DNA of 64,000 nucleotides from Tolypeutes matacus (GCA_026826555.1 JAKSZT010053923.1:1814614-1878613), one strand, 5' to 3'; shown: positions 1-10,994, numbered from the stretch's first letter. Program-made: numbers and translations. The notes: generated from the sequence alone by a model not told the origin.

Positions 1-430
1 CATTAGGGCATGCAGAGTTGAGTCCCCATCCCCTTGGTGGGGATAAAACAGGTTCTCACACAGTAGACACACAGAGAAGCAAACACAGGAGAAGAACACA
101 GAGGAATAGAGACAGCTCATTAGACAGGCTCCTGCTGCCCCAGGAAGAGAGATGAGCCTGATAGTTTACAGCTGACCTTATGAAGAGACCAGAGCAGCTA
201 AGGCTGGAAAGAAATGAGCCCTGGGGAGAGAGAAGAGCCCTAGGCCAGCCTACAGATGAGATTGGAAGGAGCTGGTACCACAGAGCCTTAAGAAGAAAGA
301 GGAAGGCTGAACCCTTGCAGACATCGCCTGCCATCTTGTGTCAACACGTGGCAACAGACTTTGGGTGAGAAACTACCTCTTAAGTAACCTTGAGCTGGAC
401 TATTTAGGGCCTTGTAATTGTAAGCTTCTA
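1..430 (+). mobile_element. ERVL-like LTR fragment (3' part)
   Basis: This stretch has the composition of a xenarthran ERVL-type LTR: a GGTGGGG box near position 40, AG-rich 'cagagaagcaaacacag' sequence, and the block 'cacgtggcaacagactttg'. That block recurs in altered form in the neighbouring element near 930-945. No gag, pol or env reading frame is present. The family name is inferred from resemblance only. Confidence 0.4.
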
Positions 431-431
431 C

Positions 432-1065
432 CCTGTAGCCATTTGGCAATTTGATATAGTTATGAATTCCGAAAAATAGTTTTTGGATTAAGCTTGTAAA
501 CTTGTCTGTTCATCTGGGCATGATTAAGTTATGATTAGGGATTTGCTTGGGCCATGTCAGTAGGGTGTTGAGCCCACCCATTTGTGGGTGGGGTCTCAAA
601 GATAAAAGACATGGCAAAGGACAGAGTTGGAGTTTTTGAGTTGGAGTTCTGAAGCTGAGTTTTAATGCTGGAGCCTGGGGAAGCAAGCACACAGAGGAGC
701 TTGGTTGTGAGGAAGGAGAGAAGGCCCTAGGATAGATATAAGCGGTTCGCCTGACAGTTCACAGCTGGCCTTGTGGAGAGAGGCAAAGCCTAGAAAGCCT
801 CATAGTCTACAGCAGACCTTGTGGAGGAAGCAGAAGAGCTGAGCCCAGAGAGCAACGGAGCCTGGGAAAGAGAGGAACCCAAGAAGCCTGAACCCCGGCA
901 AACGTTGGCAGCTGTCTTGCTCCAACACATGGAAACAAACTTTGGTGATAGAAGTAACTTATGCTTTGTGGCCTGGTAGCTGTAAGCGTCTACCCCAAAT
1001 AAATACCCTTTATAAAGACCAACAGATTTCTGGTACCTTGCACCAGCACCCCTTTGGCTAATACA
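432..1065 (+). mobile_element. ERVL-like solo LTR
   Basis: The element begins with 'ggcaatttgatatagttatgaattcc' type sequence. A related start recurs at about 55237 (followed by 'aaaaagagatatttgattatg'), so this is a dispersed family. It ends near 'ggctaatacag'. An ATAAAAGA motif near 602 and an AATAAA near 997 fit LTR promoter and poly(A) parts. No internal viral genes are visible. Confidence 0.45.
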
Positions 1066-1265
1066 GGGGGTATGGAAAAATATGCTAAATGTACATTATA
1101 GACCATAGTTAGTGGTAATAGTCTGATATTATCTCATAATCTGTAACAAATGTTCCACAATACTGTGGTGTGCTGGTGAAGGGTTGTTGTATGGGAATCC
1201 TACACATGTGCATGATTGTTTTGTAGTTACAACTTCTGTAATAAAAAAATATTTTTAAAAAAGGA
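1066..1265 (+). mobile_element. L1 3' end with A-rich tail
   Basis: This matches the usual 3' terminal part of mammalian L1 elements: 'gtaacaaatgttccacaat', then 'tatgggaatcctacacatg' and 'gcatgattgttttgta', ending in an A-rich tail. It is strongly 5' truncated and non-coding. Confidence 0.5.
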
Positions 1266-1327
1266 AGAAAGAAAACTCCAGTCCCTGAGAGATACAGATA
1301 CAGACTTCAGAATCCCTAGTAGGTAGC

Positions 1328-1421
1328 GGATGGGATGTAGCTCAAGTGGTTGAGCACCTGCTTCCTATGCATGAAGTCCTGCGTTCAATCCCCCATACAT
1401 CCTTTAAAAAATTTAAAAAAA
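1328..1421 (+). mobile_element. tRNA-derived SINE (xenarthran DAS-type)
   Basis: A box-like 'gtagctcaagtggttgag' is followed at normal spacing by the B-box-like 'gcgttcaatccc' and an A-rich tail. This is a diverged, short copy of the main SINE family of the window. Confidence 0.7.
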
Positions 1422-3030
1422 GGGACCCCCAGACTCAAATGTTACAGTTCCCAGTAGCACAGTCCAGAGGCTTGAGAATGGGTGATAGGATATGGTTTTA
1501 GACCCTCATTACACTGCCACCACTACCTAAGATGGCCCAGTCCCCTGCAATCCTGGTTGGTCATGAGAGTGCCCTTGGAGCCCACCCAGACCCCAACCCA
1601 GGAATTCCCCATTCAGCTCCTCCCTCTTGGACCTACTGATGGGGGGTGAGTGGGATTACTGAACTAGGAGTATGACCAGGACCAGACAGCATGGGTTCAG
1701 GGGCTTGTGGCCTCTCTTCCTGTCACTGATATGGTGGGGTGTTTCTTTGCCCCCAGACCCTGATGTGAATGTTCCTTGTCTTCCAGCCTCACCTAACTGC
1801 CCCCTATACCTGGACCCAAGAAGGGCCTCTCCAGAGTCTTCAATTCAGCCAGCCCTCTGATGCTGAGTACAGACATGGAGATCTCCTCTTACTGCCTCTG
1901 TGACTTTGAACAGGCAAGCCCCCCTGAGAAGCTTGAGAAGCTTCTGTTTTCTCCTTTGCCAACTGCCCAGCCCTCTTGGGGTTGCCAAGATTTTTTCAGT
2001 TGCAAGTGTGGGAAACCCCACTTCAGGCTGGCTTGAGCAAAAACAAACAAACAAACAAATAAACAAACAAACAAACAAAAACAAATGGATGTTTCTGGAT
2101 TGTGCTCACTGAGAGGGTCAGGGTTAGAATAAAGAATTCAGGTATGGCTGGATCCAGGATCTCAAATGATATCTCCAGGACCCAGATTCCCTCTCAGCTC
2201 TGCTTTTCTTGGTGCTGGCTTCCCTCTCAAGTAGGCACTCTCCTCCTAGTCTGACAGCCCTAGTGGAGGAAAAGAGAGAGAATGCCTCTACGTATGGCTA
2301 ACCCAGCAGAAGTCCCAGACCCAAGTTTCACTGGCAAAGCCTGGCTCATATGCCCGCACCTGTGCCAATTCTTAGGCTCTCATTGGCTGGGCCTGGATGT
2401 TGTGCCCACCCTAAATCAATCCTTGGTTTCTGATTGTCTGCACTTAAAACATATTTCCTTTCCCCCCAAAAAAGTTGAGAATGTTCCTCCATGAAAGGGG
2501 ACAGGTGCTTGGTTAGGCAACTCCACGGATGATTCCCACGGATGATTCCCACGGAGCCTTCTCAGGTCACCTTGACTGGGCTGCAAGTGGACGTCCACTT
2601 TCACGGGTGTCTTTTTTTTTTTTTTTTTCAAAGGAAGGGCTGAGGGGTGGGGACAGGTCTTAGCCCCACGGAGCAAGGGAACTCTGCAACGCTGCAGTCT
2701 GGTCCCCTACTCCTGGCCAGCAGAGCAGAGCCAGCTCCGAACAGGTCTGTTTCCTCTGTGGCTGTTACATCAGAAGGAGTTTGCAACTCTCAAGAGCAGA
2801 GTTTCTTCCTAAAAAGAGGCCTTTTAAAGTAGAGGAGCTGGTGTTCAGTCACTATGTAAATTTATCTTTCTTGAGACTGGATTAGGCACTATTTTAGGAA
2901 ACAGATCTTGTGACCATTCCAAAGTTATCTCGGATTTAACCCTACATTTTAAACTAAAACATACTTTCTGCACTTAGCCAGAAAGTCTTTCCCTTATCAT
3001 TTTTTTTCAAAAGGGAGAAAATTATAATAC
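1422..3030. other. No gene recognised
   Basis: I see no coding exon or clear RNA gene here. The stretch holds an (AAAC)n simple repeat at about 2040-2085, a poly(T) run at 2611-2629, and unclassified diverged sequence. Short open frames are scattered, overlap on both strands and have no recognisable domains. In other mammals RETN lies upstream of MCEMP1, but no resistin exon was recognised. Confidence 0.4.
2038..2085. repeat. (AAAC)n simple repeat
   Basis: About eleven tandem copies of AAAC with one AAAT interruption, read directly from the sequence. It may be the tail of a decayed SINE, but no SINE head was found in front. Confidence 0.8.
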
Positions 3031-3033
3031 CCT

Positions 3034-3355
3034 AGACCTGTGCTGTCCAATATGGCAGCCATTGTGCCCTTGAGATGTGGCCAGTTAGAATTGAGATATT
3101 CTTTAAGTGGAAATACACACCTGATTTTGAAGACTTAGTACCAAAAAAAAAGAAAGAAAGAAAGAAAAGAATGTAAAATATCTCATTACCAATTTTAAAA
3201 TATTGTCTACATGCTCTAATGTTAATATTTTGGACTTATGATGTTAAATAAAATATATTATTAAAATTAATTTAGCTTGTTTCTTTTTACTTTTTTCAGA
3301 TGGCTACATATGGGTTCACATTATACTTTCATTGGAAGGCACTGCTCTAGACTCA
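3034..3355. mobile_element. Old DNA-transposon-like fossil
   Basis: The left end carries 'gctgtccaatatggcagcc' and the right end 'gaaggcactgctctag', with an AT-rich middle. This resembles a common mammalian non-autonomous DNA transposon with a 'ctgtccaatatgg' terminus. An (AAAG)n run lies inside. I cannot name the exact family. Confidence 0.4.
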
Positions 3356-3435
3356 AGAGAAAATTCCCTATATACTTTGTTCCCTTTTTATCTCCAACTT
3401 TCAAGGTCAGATAAACCCAAAGAAAACTTTAAGAC

Positions 3436-3720
3436 ATTGTGATGGTTAGTTTCATGTGTCAACTTGGCTAGGTTATGTTGTCCAGCTGTCTGGTCAAGCA
3501 AGCACCAGTCTGATTGTTACTGTGAGGGTGTTTCATAGAAGGATTTGCATCTATAGTCAGTCCATTGCATCTATGGCTGATTGCATCTACAATCAACAAA
3601 GGAGCTTGCCGTCAGCAGTTGGAGGTCTTAAAGCAGAAACTGAGGAGTTCAGAAGTCAGAAAGAAATTCTGCCTTTTCTTTAGCCAGCCAGCTTCTCCCC
3701 GAGGGAATACAACTCCACTT
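3436..3720 (+). mobile_element. ERVL-type (MLT2-like) LTR fragment
   Basis: The start 'gtgatggttagtttcatgtgtcaacttggctagg' type sequence is characteristic of ERVL-related mammalian LTRs. It is followed by 'gtgagggtgtttcatagaagg'. There is no internal viral sequence. Family assignment is from recognition, not alignment. Confidence 0.5.
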
Positions 3721-4417
3721 TCATCAGAGTTTCAGGGCTCGTGGCATGCCCTACAGAGTTTGGATGTGACCGATTTCAGGATCTGTGGGGGAACGTGTGT
3801 GAGCAGATATGTGGATGAGCACACGTGCAATCCAGGGCGCTGTCCCTGGGGTGGGGATGGGGAAACTGCCTCTAGGCTCCTTCAAAGCTGGGGATGGGTG
3901 AATGGTTCTGGCCTCTGTCCCAGAAGTGGGTGTGGAGTTCCAGTGGTTAGCTCTATTGCCTCACATCCGTTCCCTTCCTCCACAGGGCCTCAGAGAAGGA
4001 GAACTTGGTGGTGGGGCTAGGGGTGGGAGGTCTGGGGGACTCAGGAATCTTGTTTCCAAGCCCAGCTGCCCTGATTCCTGAAAGGTGGGACTCTGGGGTC
4101 CCACAGCTTCCCTCCGGAGACCAAAAAGAGACTGGAGGATAAGTCCACCTAGATAGACCTCACACAGCTTCCATTAAGTTCCTGACCATTTTAGTCCCAT
4201 CTCTGAGTCTGGGGGCTTCTCTTCTTGGCCCTCCTCGAGACCCCTGGTTTCCTAAGATTCTCTTGATCTGTGGGGTGAGGATGGGAGAATCCTGGGTCCC
4301 TGAAGAGAGAAGTCTGACTCCTTTTTCCTCCCCCTGCCACCCCAGGATTTCCTCACCTGCCTCTGACATCTTCCGGTGGGCGGGGATGTGTGTGGACAAA
4401 TCGGCAGTTCAGGGACC

Positions 4418-6471
4418 ATGGAGGCTGAGGAAATCCTCATGAACTAGGAGGTGAAGATGCAGACAGCAGACTTCAAAGACAAGAAATGGAGGGGCCCTGC
4501 CAAAAATGAAGGTTAGGAACTTTGGGTGGGAAGGAGAGAGACCAAGAAGAAAAGGTTGGGGTGAGAGGGATAAGGGGAGCCCAGAAGCTGGCTCCTTCCC
4601 CTGCCTAAGATGTGTGTGGTATGTCCCTCAAACACACACCTTCTGCTTAACCAAAAGGATTGCAGTTCCTCAGATCTTATCTTTTACCCCCAGAAATTTG
4701 TTACGTGCAGGGGTTCGGTGAACCAAGATCTTTGAACCCCTGCCCAAAGTTCTGGGCAGGTTTCCACAACCCCTCTCACCAATTCACCCCACAGGCACAG
4801 ATGACCCTGACTATGAGAATATCATCTTGGCCTTCAGAAACCATGGCCAGCCAAAGGGCAGTCATTCACCACCCAAGAGTCAGGGTGAGCTGATGCCACA
4901 ACCTGGGGAAGCAGCAAGTGGGAGGTCATTGCAGGGGAGAGGGGTGGCATGTGGAGCTTGGGTGAATGGTGTGAGGGTGTGGTGGCATCAACGACTGTGA
5001 TGGTGACAGAGGTGGGGGTAGCTTTGCAGGTGGTGTTAGTGGTGGATATCTACCCCGCTAGTGATAGTGCTGGAGAGGGTGTTGGTGGAAGTGTGGGTGA
5101 CGGTGCTGGCAATGGTAAATGTAGGTGATGATGTGGTTGATCAGGGAGGCATAGGTGACAGAGCTGGTGACAGTGCTTGGGAGAGACTTGTGGTGACAGT
5201 GTTGGAAAATGGTGGTGGTGATGACAAGAGGGCTTCTGATGGTGTCAGTGTTGACTCTGACAGTGAGAGCATGGTTGATGGGGACAGCTTTTGGAGGTAT
5301 TGGGAAGAGTGAATGTAGGTGACAGAGGTATGATGGTTTGAGGGTGGTATGGGATGCTGGAATTCACCTGACTTGTCTCTCTGCCCCAGTCCCAGCCCAG
5401 TCCAGGCCACCTTCGGACCCTGCCCAGGTCCCCCACTGGTTGCACAAAGTTATCATGGGCCTGTATATTCTTCTTGCTCTGATTTTTCTCTTCTGCATCA
5501 TTCTCTCAGCCTTGGTCCTGGTGAAGAGTGAGTTGTGTTTTTTTGGGGGTGGGGGTGGGGGGTGGGTTGGGCAGTTGGCCTGGGGCAGTGGGGAAGAATC
5601 CTCAGGATCTGGGGTGGCCCAATATTTCCATCCTGTCTTCCTTCCCCCAGTTCCTCTCCCTTCCCCAAATCTGCTCCCAGGAAGGCAGAACTGGGGGGCT
5701 TCACAGGTTCTCCTGCCTCTTTCTGACAGATTCTGTAATGTCCCAGGAGCTGCTGGTATTGAAACAGGAGCTGTGGAACAGTAAGAGGAGGACTCTGGGA
5801 ACCCAGGAGGTCGGGGTGGGAGCAGGGGCTCCTGGGAGAGTGGTGTTGAGACAGACACCTCTGCTTCCATGCCCTCAGTCTCCACCTCAGTGAGGGAATG
5901 CCAGGAGAAGCAGAAGGCAGGCATCAGTCTTGTCCAGAACTACATCCAGGAGGCCAGGAAGGACATCGAATCCAGGGTCCAGGATGGGAACATGAAACTA
6001 GCTAACCTGCAAGCAGGTGCCCTCGCAGAGTTTGTCTCCAATTGGCAAGTCTGTATCAATGTCCAACGCTGGGCTGGGTGCTGGGGAATCATGGAGGAGG
6101 GTCAGTGTCCCTGTCCCCCTAATGCTAAGGGTTTGGAAGGGTGATGGACAGTGCCCTCAGACTAGCCCAGGAGCTATTTAAATGTTCCTGGCTGCACCCC
6201 AGGCTGGGGGTCGGGCAGGGAAGAAGGGGCCTTCCAGTAAAGGTGGGAGCCCCTTCCCAGCTTCCTCCTGCCCTCTCCCTACAGACATGACCCAAATCAA
6301 GAATATTATACAGAAAATCCCTGATATGCTGGAGAAGCTGAATTTTCGTAAGTTTGGGGCAGGGGGAGGTGGGTGAGGGTGAGTGATGGACTTGGTCCCA
6401 GCTACTGTCCCAGGGGCAGAATTCTGTCTGATGCTGGGTCTCTTTTCCCTCCAGAGCCCAAATCTCAATAA
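4418..6471 (+). CDS. MCEMP1: MCEMP1, mast-cell-expressed membrane protein 1; early in-frame stop, likely downstream start
   Basis: Single-pass membrane protein of mast cells and myeloid cells. Seven coding exons read in phase: 4418-4511, 4795-4884, 5390-5527, 5730-5780, 5879-6016, 6285-6347, 6455-6471. All internal junctions are GT/AG and phase 1. Exon 2 encodes DPDYENI, exon 3 a hydrophobic segment (GLYILLALIFLFCIILSALV) and exon 4 MSQELLVLKQELWN, all recognisable from human MCEMP1. From the usual ATG at 4418 the tenth codon is TAG (4445-4447). An in-frame ATG at 4457, with A at -3, would give a 183-aa protein that keeps the tyrosine motif, membrane segment and extracellular helix. Human MCEMP1 is about 187 aa. 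The gene is therefore either N-terminally shortened or an early pseudogene; all downstream exons are clean, so I favour the shorter protein. The stop codon overlaps an AATAAA. Confidence 0.85.
4980..5345. repeat. Degenerate GGTGAC/GGTGNT minisatellite in MCEMP1 intron 2
   Basis: G/T-rich sequence with many imperfect copies of short 'ggtgacagtg', 'gtggtgatg' and 'gttggtgg' units, running to just before exon 3. It is intronic and creates a spurious open frame. Confidence 0.5.
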
Positions 6472-6472
6472 A
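6467..6472 (+). terminator. Candidate poly(A) signal overlapping the MCEMP1 stop
   Basis: AATAAA is read directly here and contains the TAA stop at 6469-6471. If used, the 3' UTR would be only about 15-25 nt. No other canonical AATAAA was noted in the next 500 bases; AGATAAAA at about 7018 is a weaker alternative. Confidence 0.35.
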
Positions 6473-6599
6473 TGAGAAGACATCATAGCCACGATCTGCA
6501 GCTTGGAGAAGGGGTTGCACCTCCCAGCGAAGACAGAAAACGGAGGTCCTAGCCCAATCTGAACACACCCCTTGTCCACACATATAGAAACTCGTTGTC

Positions 6600-6990
6600 A
6601 TGGTGAATGAGCATCGTGGTGTTGTGTGCATGTCAGCATTTCTTGGAGAGTGGGCGTTTCAGCACGTCATGGGAGTATGTTACTGTGAGCATGGATGTCA
6701 CAGTGAGTGCAGTATGCATGCCTGGGTTCACTGCACCTGTGACATACACGTGTGTACTGCTGTGTGTTGTGAGAGTAACTATGCCATGGTGGTGGCTGTG
6801 TGAGGACCACTGTGTCACTGTGTGGGTGCTGGCAATGTGTTGTGTGCACTTTGTGTGACTGTGAATGTGGGTATTGAGACGTGTGCCCCTGTGTTACTGT
6901 GGATGAGTGTGGGTCGATGTGAACGTGGACTGTTGATGTGATTACATAATCCTGTGTGTTCACAACATGTGCATTTGTGTGTCCATTTCT
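6600..6990. repeat. TG-rich degenerate repeat
   Basis: Dense 'gtgtg', 'ctgtgtgac' and 'tgtgagtgtggg' motifs without a fixed period. No gene is seen. Open frames on both strands are products of the low-complexity composition. Confidence 0.5.
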
Positions 6991-7189
6991 TTCTGCATTT
7001 TCATTTTGTGGATCCTGAAGATAAAATCTAATGGGAAATCATGTGGCTTTCAGACTTCGTGTTGCGGGTCTGGGTTGGGCGAGGGAGCCATTGGGACTTG
7101 ATTGGGGGGGGGTAAGTGCTCAGACCTGGGGGCCTGTGGACAGGAAGCCAAGGGCTAGGCCCCTGGACCCCAAGAGCACGTGAGAATGA

Positions 7190-7615
7190 AGGCCCTACTA
7201 TGTCCTTATGTGGCCATGAACATGCACCCAGAGTGGAACTGAGTTGCTGTGCCCCTGAATGTGTGCCCAGAAGCACATGATGTGTCCCTGAATGTGTGCG
7301 CTTAAGTGTGTATCTTCCCATAGACGTGTGCCCCACGTGTGCATGGCCTGTGAGCTATGTCTCCTAAGCCTATATAGGCCCACGGATATACATGAGCCCT
7401 TAAGCAGATACCCATGGGTGTAACTGCGCCTGAGAGTGTGTACCATGAGGTATGCGTGTCCCTGAGCGTGCATCCAAGAGTGTGTGTGCCCCTAAGTGGG
7501 CGAGGCCCACGGATAAAGGATGTATATGCGCCCCTAAGAGAATGTTGGCTTAAGGGCATAAGTGTGCCCTTGAGCAGGTGTCCACGTGGGCAACTCTCCC
7601 CCGGAGCATGAGTCC
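7190..7615. repeat. Minisatellite with 'gtgtgcccctgagcgtgt'-type units
   Basis: Imperfect units of roughly 20-25 bases alternate TGTGTGCCC with CTGAG/CTAAG and ATGTG blocks, for example at 7254, 7290, 7456 and 7487. The array directly abuts the TRAPPC5 CpG island. Copies are diverged. Confidence 0.55.
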
Positions 7616-8110
7616 ACGAATGCCATCGAGGCCCTTGGCAGCGGGAAGAACAGCGACGGTAGCCTCGCCCGTACGCCCTGCCCCGCGGACGCGAGCGCCC
7701 TCAACTGCCCGCCCCCGGGAATCACCATGCGTGCGCGCGCCCCCGCCCTGCTGCGGCGCCTGCGCATGCCGGGGCTTTTACGACGCCGTAAAGCAGCTCG
7801 GCCGTACCGACGGCTGCAGTTCCCGGTGAGATCCCGCCTGCTCGCGCCCCCTCCCCGCGTCCGGTTTAGTCCTCGCCATTACCCCTCTCCGCGGGCTTGT
7901 GGGTCCTGTGCCACGGTCTCTGGGTCTGGCCCACCCAGGGGGCCGCGAGGAGGGTCGGCTCCTTTCCGATTCGCGGTCGGTCCTCCCCCTCCTTTCCCCA
8001 AGGGCTCCGGGCGGGACCGGGGGTCTCGGCGGCCCCGGCTTAACTCGCCACCCGCATCACAGCCCAGGGGGAGGGTTCCAAGACTTCCTCCCATCTAGCG
8101 CGCTCTGGGC
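7600..8110 (+). promoter_or_regulatory. CpG island and untranslated first exon of TRAPPC5
   Basis: CpG density rises sharply from about 7620 (gcgggaag, cgacggtagcctcgcccg, cgcggacgcgagcgc, gcgtgcgcgcgc), unlike the surrounding sequence. A splice donor CCG|GTGAGAT sits with its GT at 7826-7827 and pairs with the acceptor before the TRAPPC5 coding exon (AG 9465-9466). This is the expected layout of a housekeeping promoter with a 5'-UTR exon ending at 7825. The transcription start is not determined; no TATA box is evident. Confidence 0.65.
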
Positions 8111-8734
8111 CATCTCCACGGGTGCGGCTGCAGCCCCTGGGACCCTTCCGGTCCCACCCCACGACGCGGACCTCGAAGGGGCGGTCTCTGCACCTTCAGG
8201 CCCCTCCAACCTCGTGTCTGCACGGTGGGGGCGGGGTTGTCAGCTCCCCGCCGCTACCTTACCCAGGCCAGTGGCTCCACACCCAAGTGGGTGGGGAGGG
8301 GGGGGCGTGTGTGTGTTTCTCAGCGCCCCGGGGATCCTCTGGTCCTTTGCTCCTCTCCACGCCTCGCCGTAGAGCCACAAAAGGGAGGTCTCAGCGCCCC
8401 CTCGGGATTCGGTTCCAACAGCCGCCTTCCCCATCTTTCTCTACCCGCTTCTTTATCCCCTCGGACAGCTGTGGCTTCTGGCTGTGGGATGGGAGGATCA
8501 TAGCGCCCTCTCCTGGCTTCCCCCAGCCCCAGGTCTGACAGCCCTCCCCCTCTCTCCAGCTTCTCACCGCCCATGGAAATGGGGGGCCCCCATCGCCTTT
8601 TCCGAGCCCCACGTCCCAGTCTTTCTTTCGAACCCAGGCCCCTTCTTATTGTAAAGGAGGCGCGCTTCTTTTGTGTCAAGTTGGCGTTCTTCGAGGGTTC
8701 AGGGTTTGGGGGATTCCACAAACCCCTCAACCCT

Positions 8735-8951
8735 CCTGGCGCCCGATCTTTTTTTTTTTTTTTTAAAAAGATTTTATTTATCTATTCATTTATCCCCCCC
8801 TTGCTGCTTGTGCTCGCTGGGTCAGCTAACCACGCCGTGCGGGCGGACTTGCCTTCACCAGGAGGCCCCAGGAACCGAACCCGGGGCCTCCCATATGGTA
8901 AACGGGAGCCCTACTGATTGAGCCACAGCCGCTTCCCTGGCGCCCGATCTT
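8735..8951 (-). mobile_element. tRNA-derived SINE with 16-bp target-site duplication
   Basis: A minus-strand SINE body (8751-8935) is flanked by perfect direct repeats cctggcgcccgatctt at 8735-8750 and 8936-8951. Read in reverse it starts GGGAAGCGGCTGTGGCTCAATCAG, has the B-box-like GGTTCGGTTCC, and ends in a poly(A) tail. It lies in the TRAPPC5 5'-UTR intron. Intact duplications indicate a fairly recent insertion. Confidence 0.9.
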
Positions 8952-9476
8952 GACACACTCTCCTGCCGGGTCTCTGTTTCCCCGGCTTTCTGCCAAGGGC
9001 GGCACAGCCCCTTATCCTTGTCCTTTCCCTGCCTCAGGTCTGACACGCCCCCTCCTCAATACTCCGGTTCTCTAGTTACTCTCACTGGTGGCTGAGAGGG
9101 CACGAAGGCACTTTTCAAGCACGAGAAATCACTCCCCAGAGCGCAGTAGTCGGGTGGTTTCCAGCTTTCCCTTCTGGCCATCCTCTTGCCTCTCCTCCCA
9201 CCTGCTCATCCCTAAGTCCTTACCCCGCCAAGGGTAGGAGCCTCCCTCCTGCTCCCCATTTATCCCTCGCTGGCCAGGCGCAAATAGAGGCGTTCCTTAC
9301 GCGCAGGTTGGATGTCCCTTGCCATCCCTCCATCTCTCGCCCTGTAGGAAGTCAGCGCGGGAGGGCACAACGGTAGGGGGTCAGTTCCCAGCGCTGTCTT
9401 TTCTATTCTCCCGCCAGATCCCCTCCCCATTGCCCCTGACCTGCCAGCTTTTGTATCTCCCGGCAGGAGCGGCGGC

Positions 9477-10043
9477 ATGGAGGCGCGTTTCACGCGCGGG
9501 AAGTCGGCGCTGCTGGAGCGCGCGCTGGCGCGGCCGCGCACCGAGGTGAGCCTGAGCGCCTTTGCCCTGCTCTTCTCGGAGCTGGTACAGCACTGCCAGA
9601 GCCGCGTCTTCTCTGTGGCCGAGCTGCAGGCGCGCCTGGCGGCGCTGGGCCGCCAGGTGGGCGTGCGCGTGCTGGATGCGCTGGTGGCACGCGAGAAGGG
9701 AGCCCGGCGTGAGACCAAAGTCTTGGGCGCGCTGCTCTTTGTCAAGGGCGCAGTGTGGAAGGCTCTCTTTGGAAAGGAGGCAGACAAGCTGGAGCAGGCC
9801 AACGACGACGCGCGCACCTTCTACATCATCGAGCGCGAGCCACTTATCAACACCTACATCTCCGTGCCCAAGGAGAACAGCACGCTCAACTGCGCCAGCT
9901 TCACGGCGGGCATCGTGGAGGCGGTGCTCACGCACAGCGGCTTCCCTGCCAAGGTCACGGCGCACTGGCACAAGGGCACCACGCTCATGATTAAATTCGA
10001 AGAGGCGGTCATTGCCCGAGACCGGGCCCTGGAGGGCCGTTGA
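9477..10043 (+). CDS. TRAPPC5: TRAPPC5, trafficking protein particle complex subunit 5 (Bet3-like)
   Basis: Complete 188-aa reading frame in one coding exon, the normal TRAPPC5 size. It is a core subunit of the TRAPP tethering complexes, which act on Rab1/Rab11-type GTPases in ER-Golgi and Golgi traffic. The N-terminus (MEARFTRGKSALLERALARP) and C-terminus (HWHKGTTLMIKFEE, then VIARDRALEGR) match the mammalian protein as I know it. The Bet3/TRAPP fold covers most of the chain, including GKEADKLEQANDD and FTAGIVEAVLTHSGFPAKV. The ATG lies 10 bases after a splice acceptor (AG 9465-9466) and follows GCGGC, as in other mammals. Codon use is very GC-rich, unlike the flanks but normal for this gene. 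No defects are seen. Confidence 0.97.
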   Translation: MEARFTRGKSALLERALARPRTEVSLSAFALLFSELVQHCQSRVFSVAELQARLAALGRQVGVRVLDALVAREKGARRETKVLGALLFVKGAVWKALFGKEADKLEQANDDARTFYIIEREPLINTYISVPKENSTLNCASFTAGIVEAVLTHSGFPAKVTAHWHKGTTLMIKFEEAVIARDRALEGR

Positions 10044-10053
10044 ACCTTTGGGA

Positions 10054-10059
10054 GATAAA
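10054..10059 (+). terminator. Candidate TRAPPC5 poly(A) signal (GATAAA variant)
   Basis: GATAAA lies 11 bases past the stop and is followed at 10083-10106 by GT-rich sequence (tgtgtggtgtcttgtgtgtg) of the downstream-element type. It implies a very short 3' UTR. Confidence 0.45.
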
Positions 10060-10480
10060 GGATGCAGAGAGCCGGTTCCCAAGTGTGTGGTGTCTTGTGT
10101 GTGGGGCTTCAGGGAGTCACTCAACATCTTGACGCAGGTCCCAGGCCCAGGTGGGTGAGGGATGTGGAGGCCCAAACAAGCTGACAATACAAAGGGCAGG
10201 CGGGCGGTGGTGGGTCCTGAGGGGGGGGGGGGGCCCGGGGGGAGACAAAGTAGGCAGAGGAAGCTACTGGCATGGCTGCGGTGGGGGTAATGCTGCCATA
10301 TTCTGGAACCACAACTGAACGCCCATGTGCTGGCTGGAGAGGTGGGGGTGGCAGGATCAGGCTGAGCGATTCCTTGAGAGGAGGAGTGAGCATCCTTTCT
10401 GTAAAGGATCAGATGGTGAATAGCTTAGGCCAGAGGGTCTCCGTCTGACTAAAGACAGGGAAGTGTTGGATTCCTTTAGG
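10060..10480. other. Intergenic, no gene recognised
   Basis: GC- and G-rich sequence between TRAPPC5 and an LTR-like block, including a poly(G) run at about 10220-10231. No coding exon is supported. Confidence 0.4.
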
Positions 10481-10481
10481 T

Positions 10482-10915
10482 TCTTGGCTATGTTGCATAA
10501 AAGAACTTAAGAACACGCCAGTTTAGTTAGGCCAGTAAAAAGAGTTTATTGGGAAATGGGGGAAAAGAACAGAACTCGCTGAGAAATGGGAGAGAAAGAT
10601 AGAAATACTGAGATTTGGTGTGGGTTCCTCCAGGCAGAGTGTTCGAGCGAGCTCTGCCTTGTGTGGTTACCTTTTAAACTATTAATTACTCCCCCCCCCC
10701 TTGCTAATGCTAAGGGGAGGGGCCCCTGCTGTTATTGGTTACCCTACCAATGGTGAGGCCTGTTTGGAATATCCGGGGCCAAGGGGAGGTCCTGGAAAGA
10801 AACTAGGACCTCAAGTTAAACTCAATGTCTCAGGGGGATCTCACAGCCATGTTGTCTGTTGGCCATGTTGTGGCTTGTCTTCTCTTTTCCCTGGCTAACC
10901 TGCCTCACGATCACT
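10482..10915 (-). mobile_element. Possible LTR (ERV class unclear)
   Basis: The block has an A-rich 'aaagagtttattgggaaatggggg' region whose reverse strand carries an AATAAA (CCCAATAAACTC), followed by 'cttttaaactattaattactcc' and 'ggggatctcacagcc'. It resembles a reverse-oriented LTR, but no coding or primer-binding features are present and I could not define both ends. Confidence 0.3.
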
Positions 10916-10994
10916 GCACTCTACCATTGTAGGGACAAAGCAGCTGGAGACAGTATGTAAAAGAGTAGGCATGGCTGTGTTCCCGTGAAACAGG

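Noticed and set aside
7586..8098. 170-aa frame in the CpG island
   Set aside because: It runs through the TRAPPC5 untranslated exon, its splice donor and the following intron. Arg/Pro-rich content reflects CpG-rich DNA.
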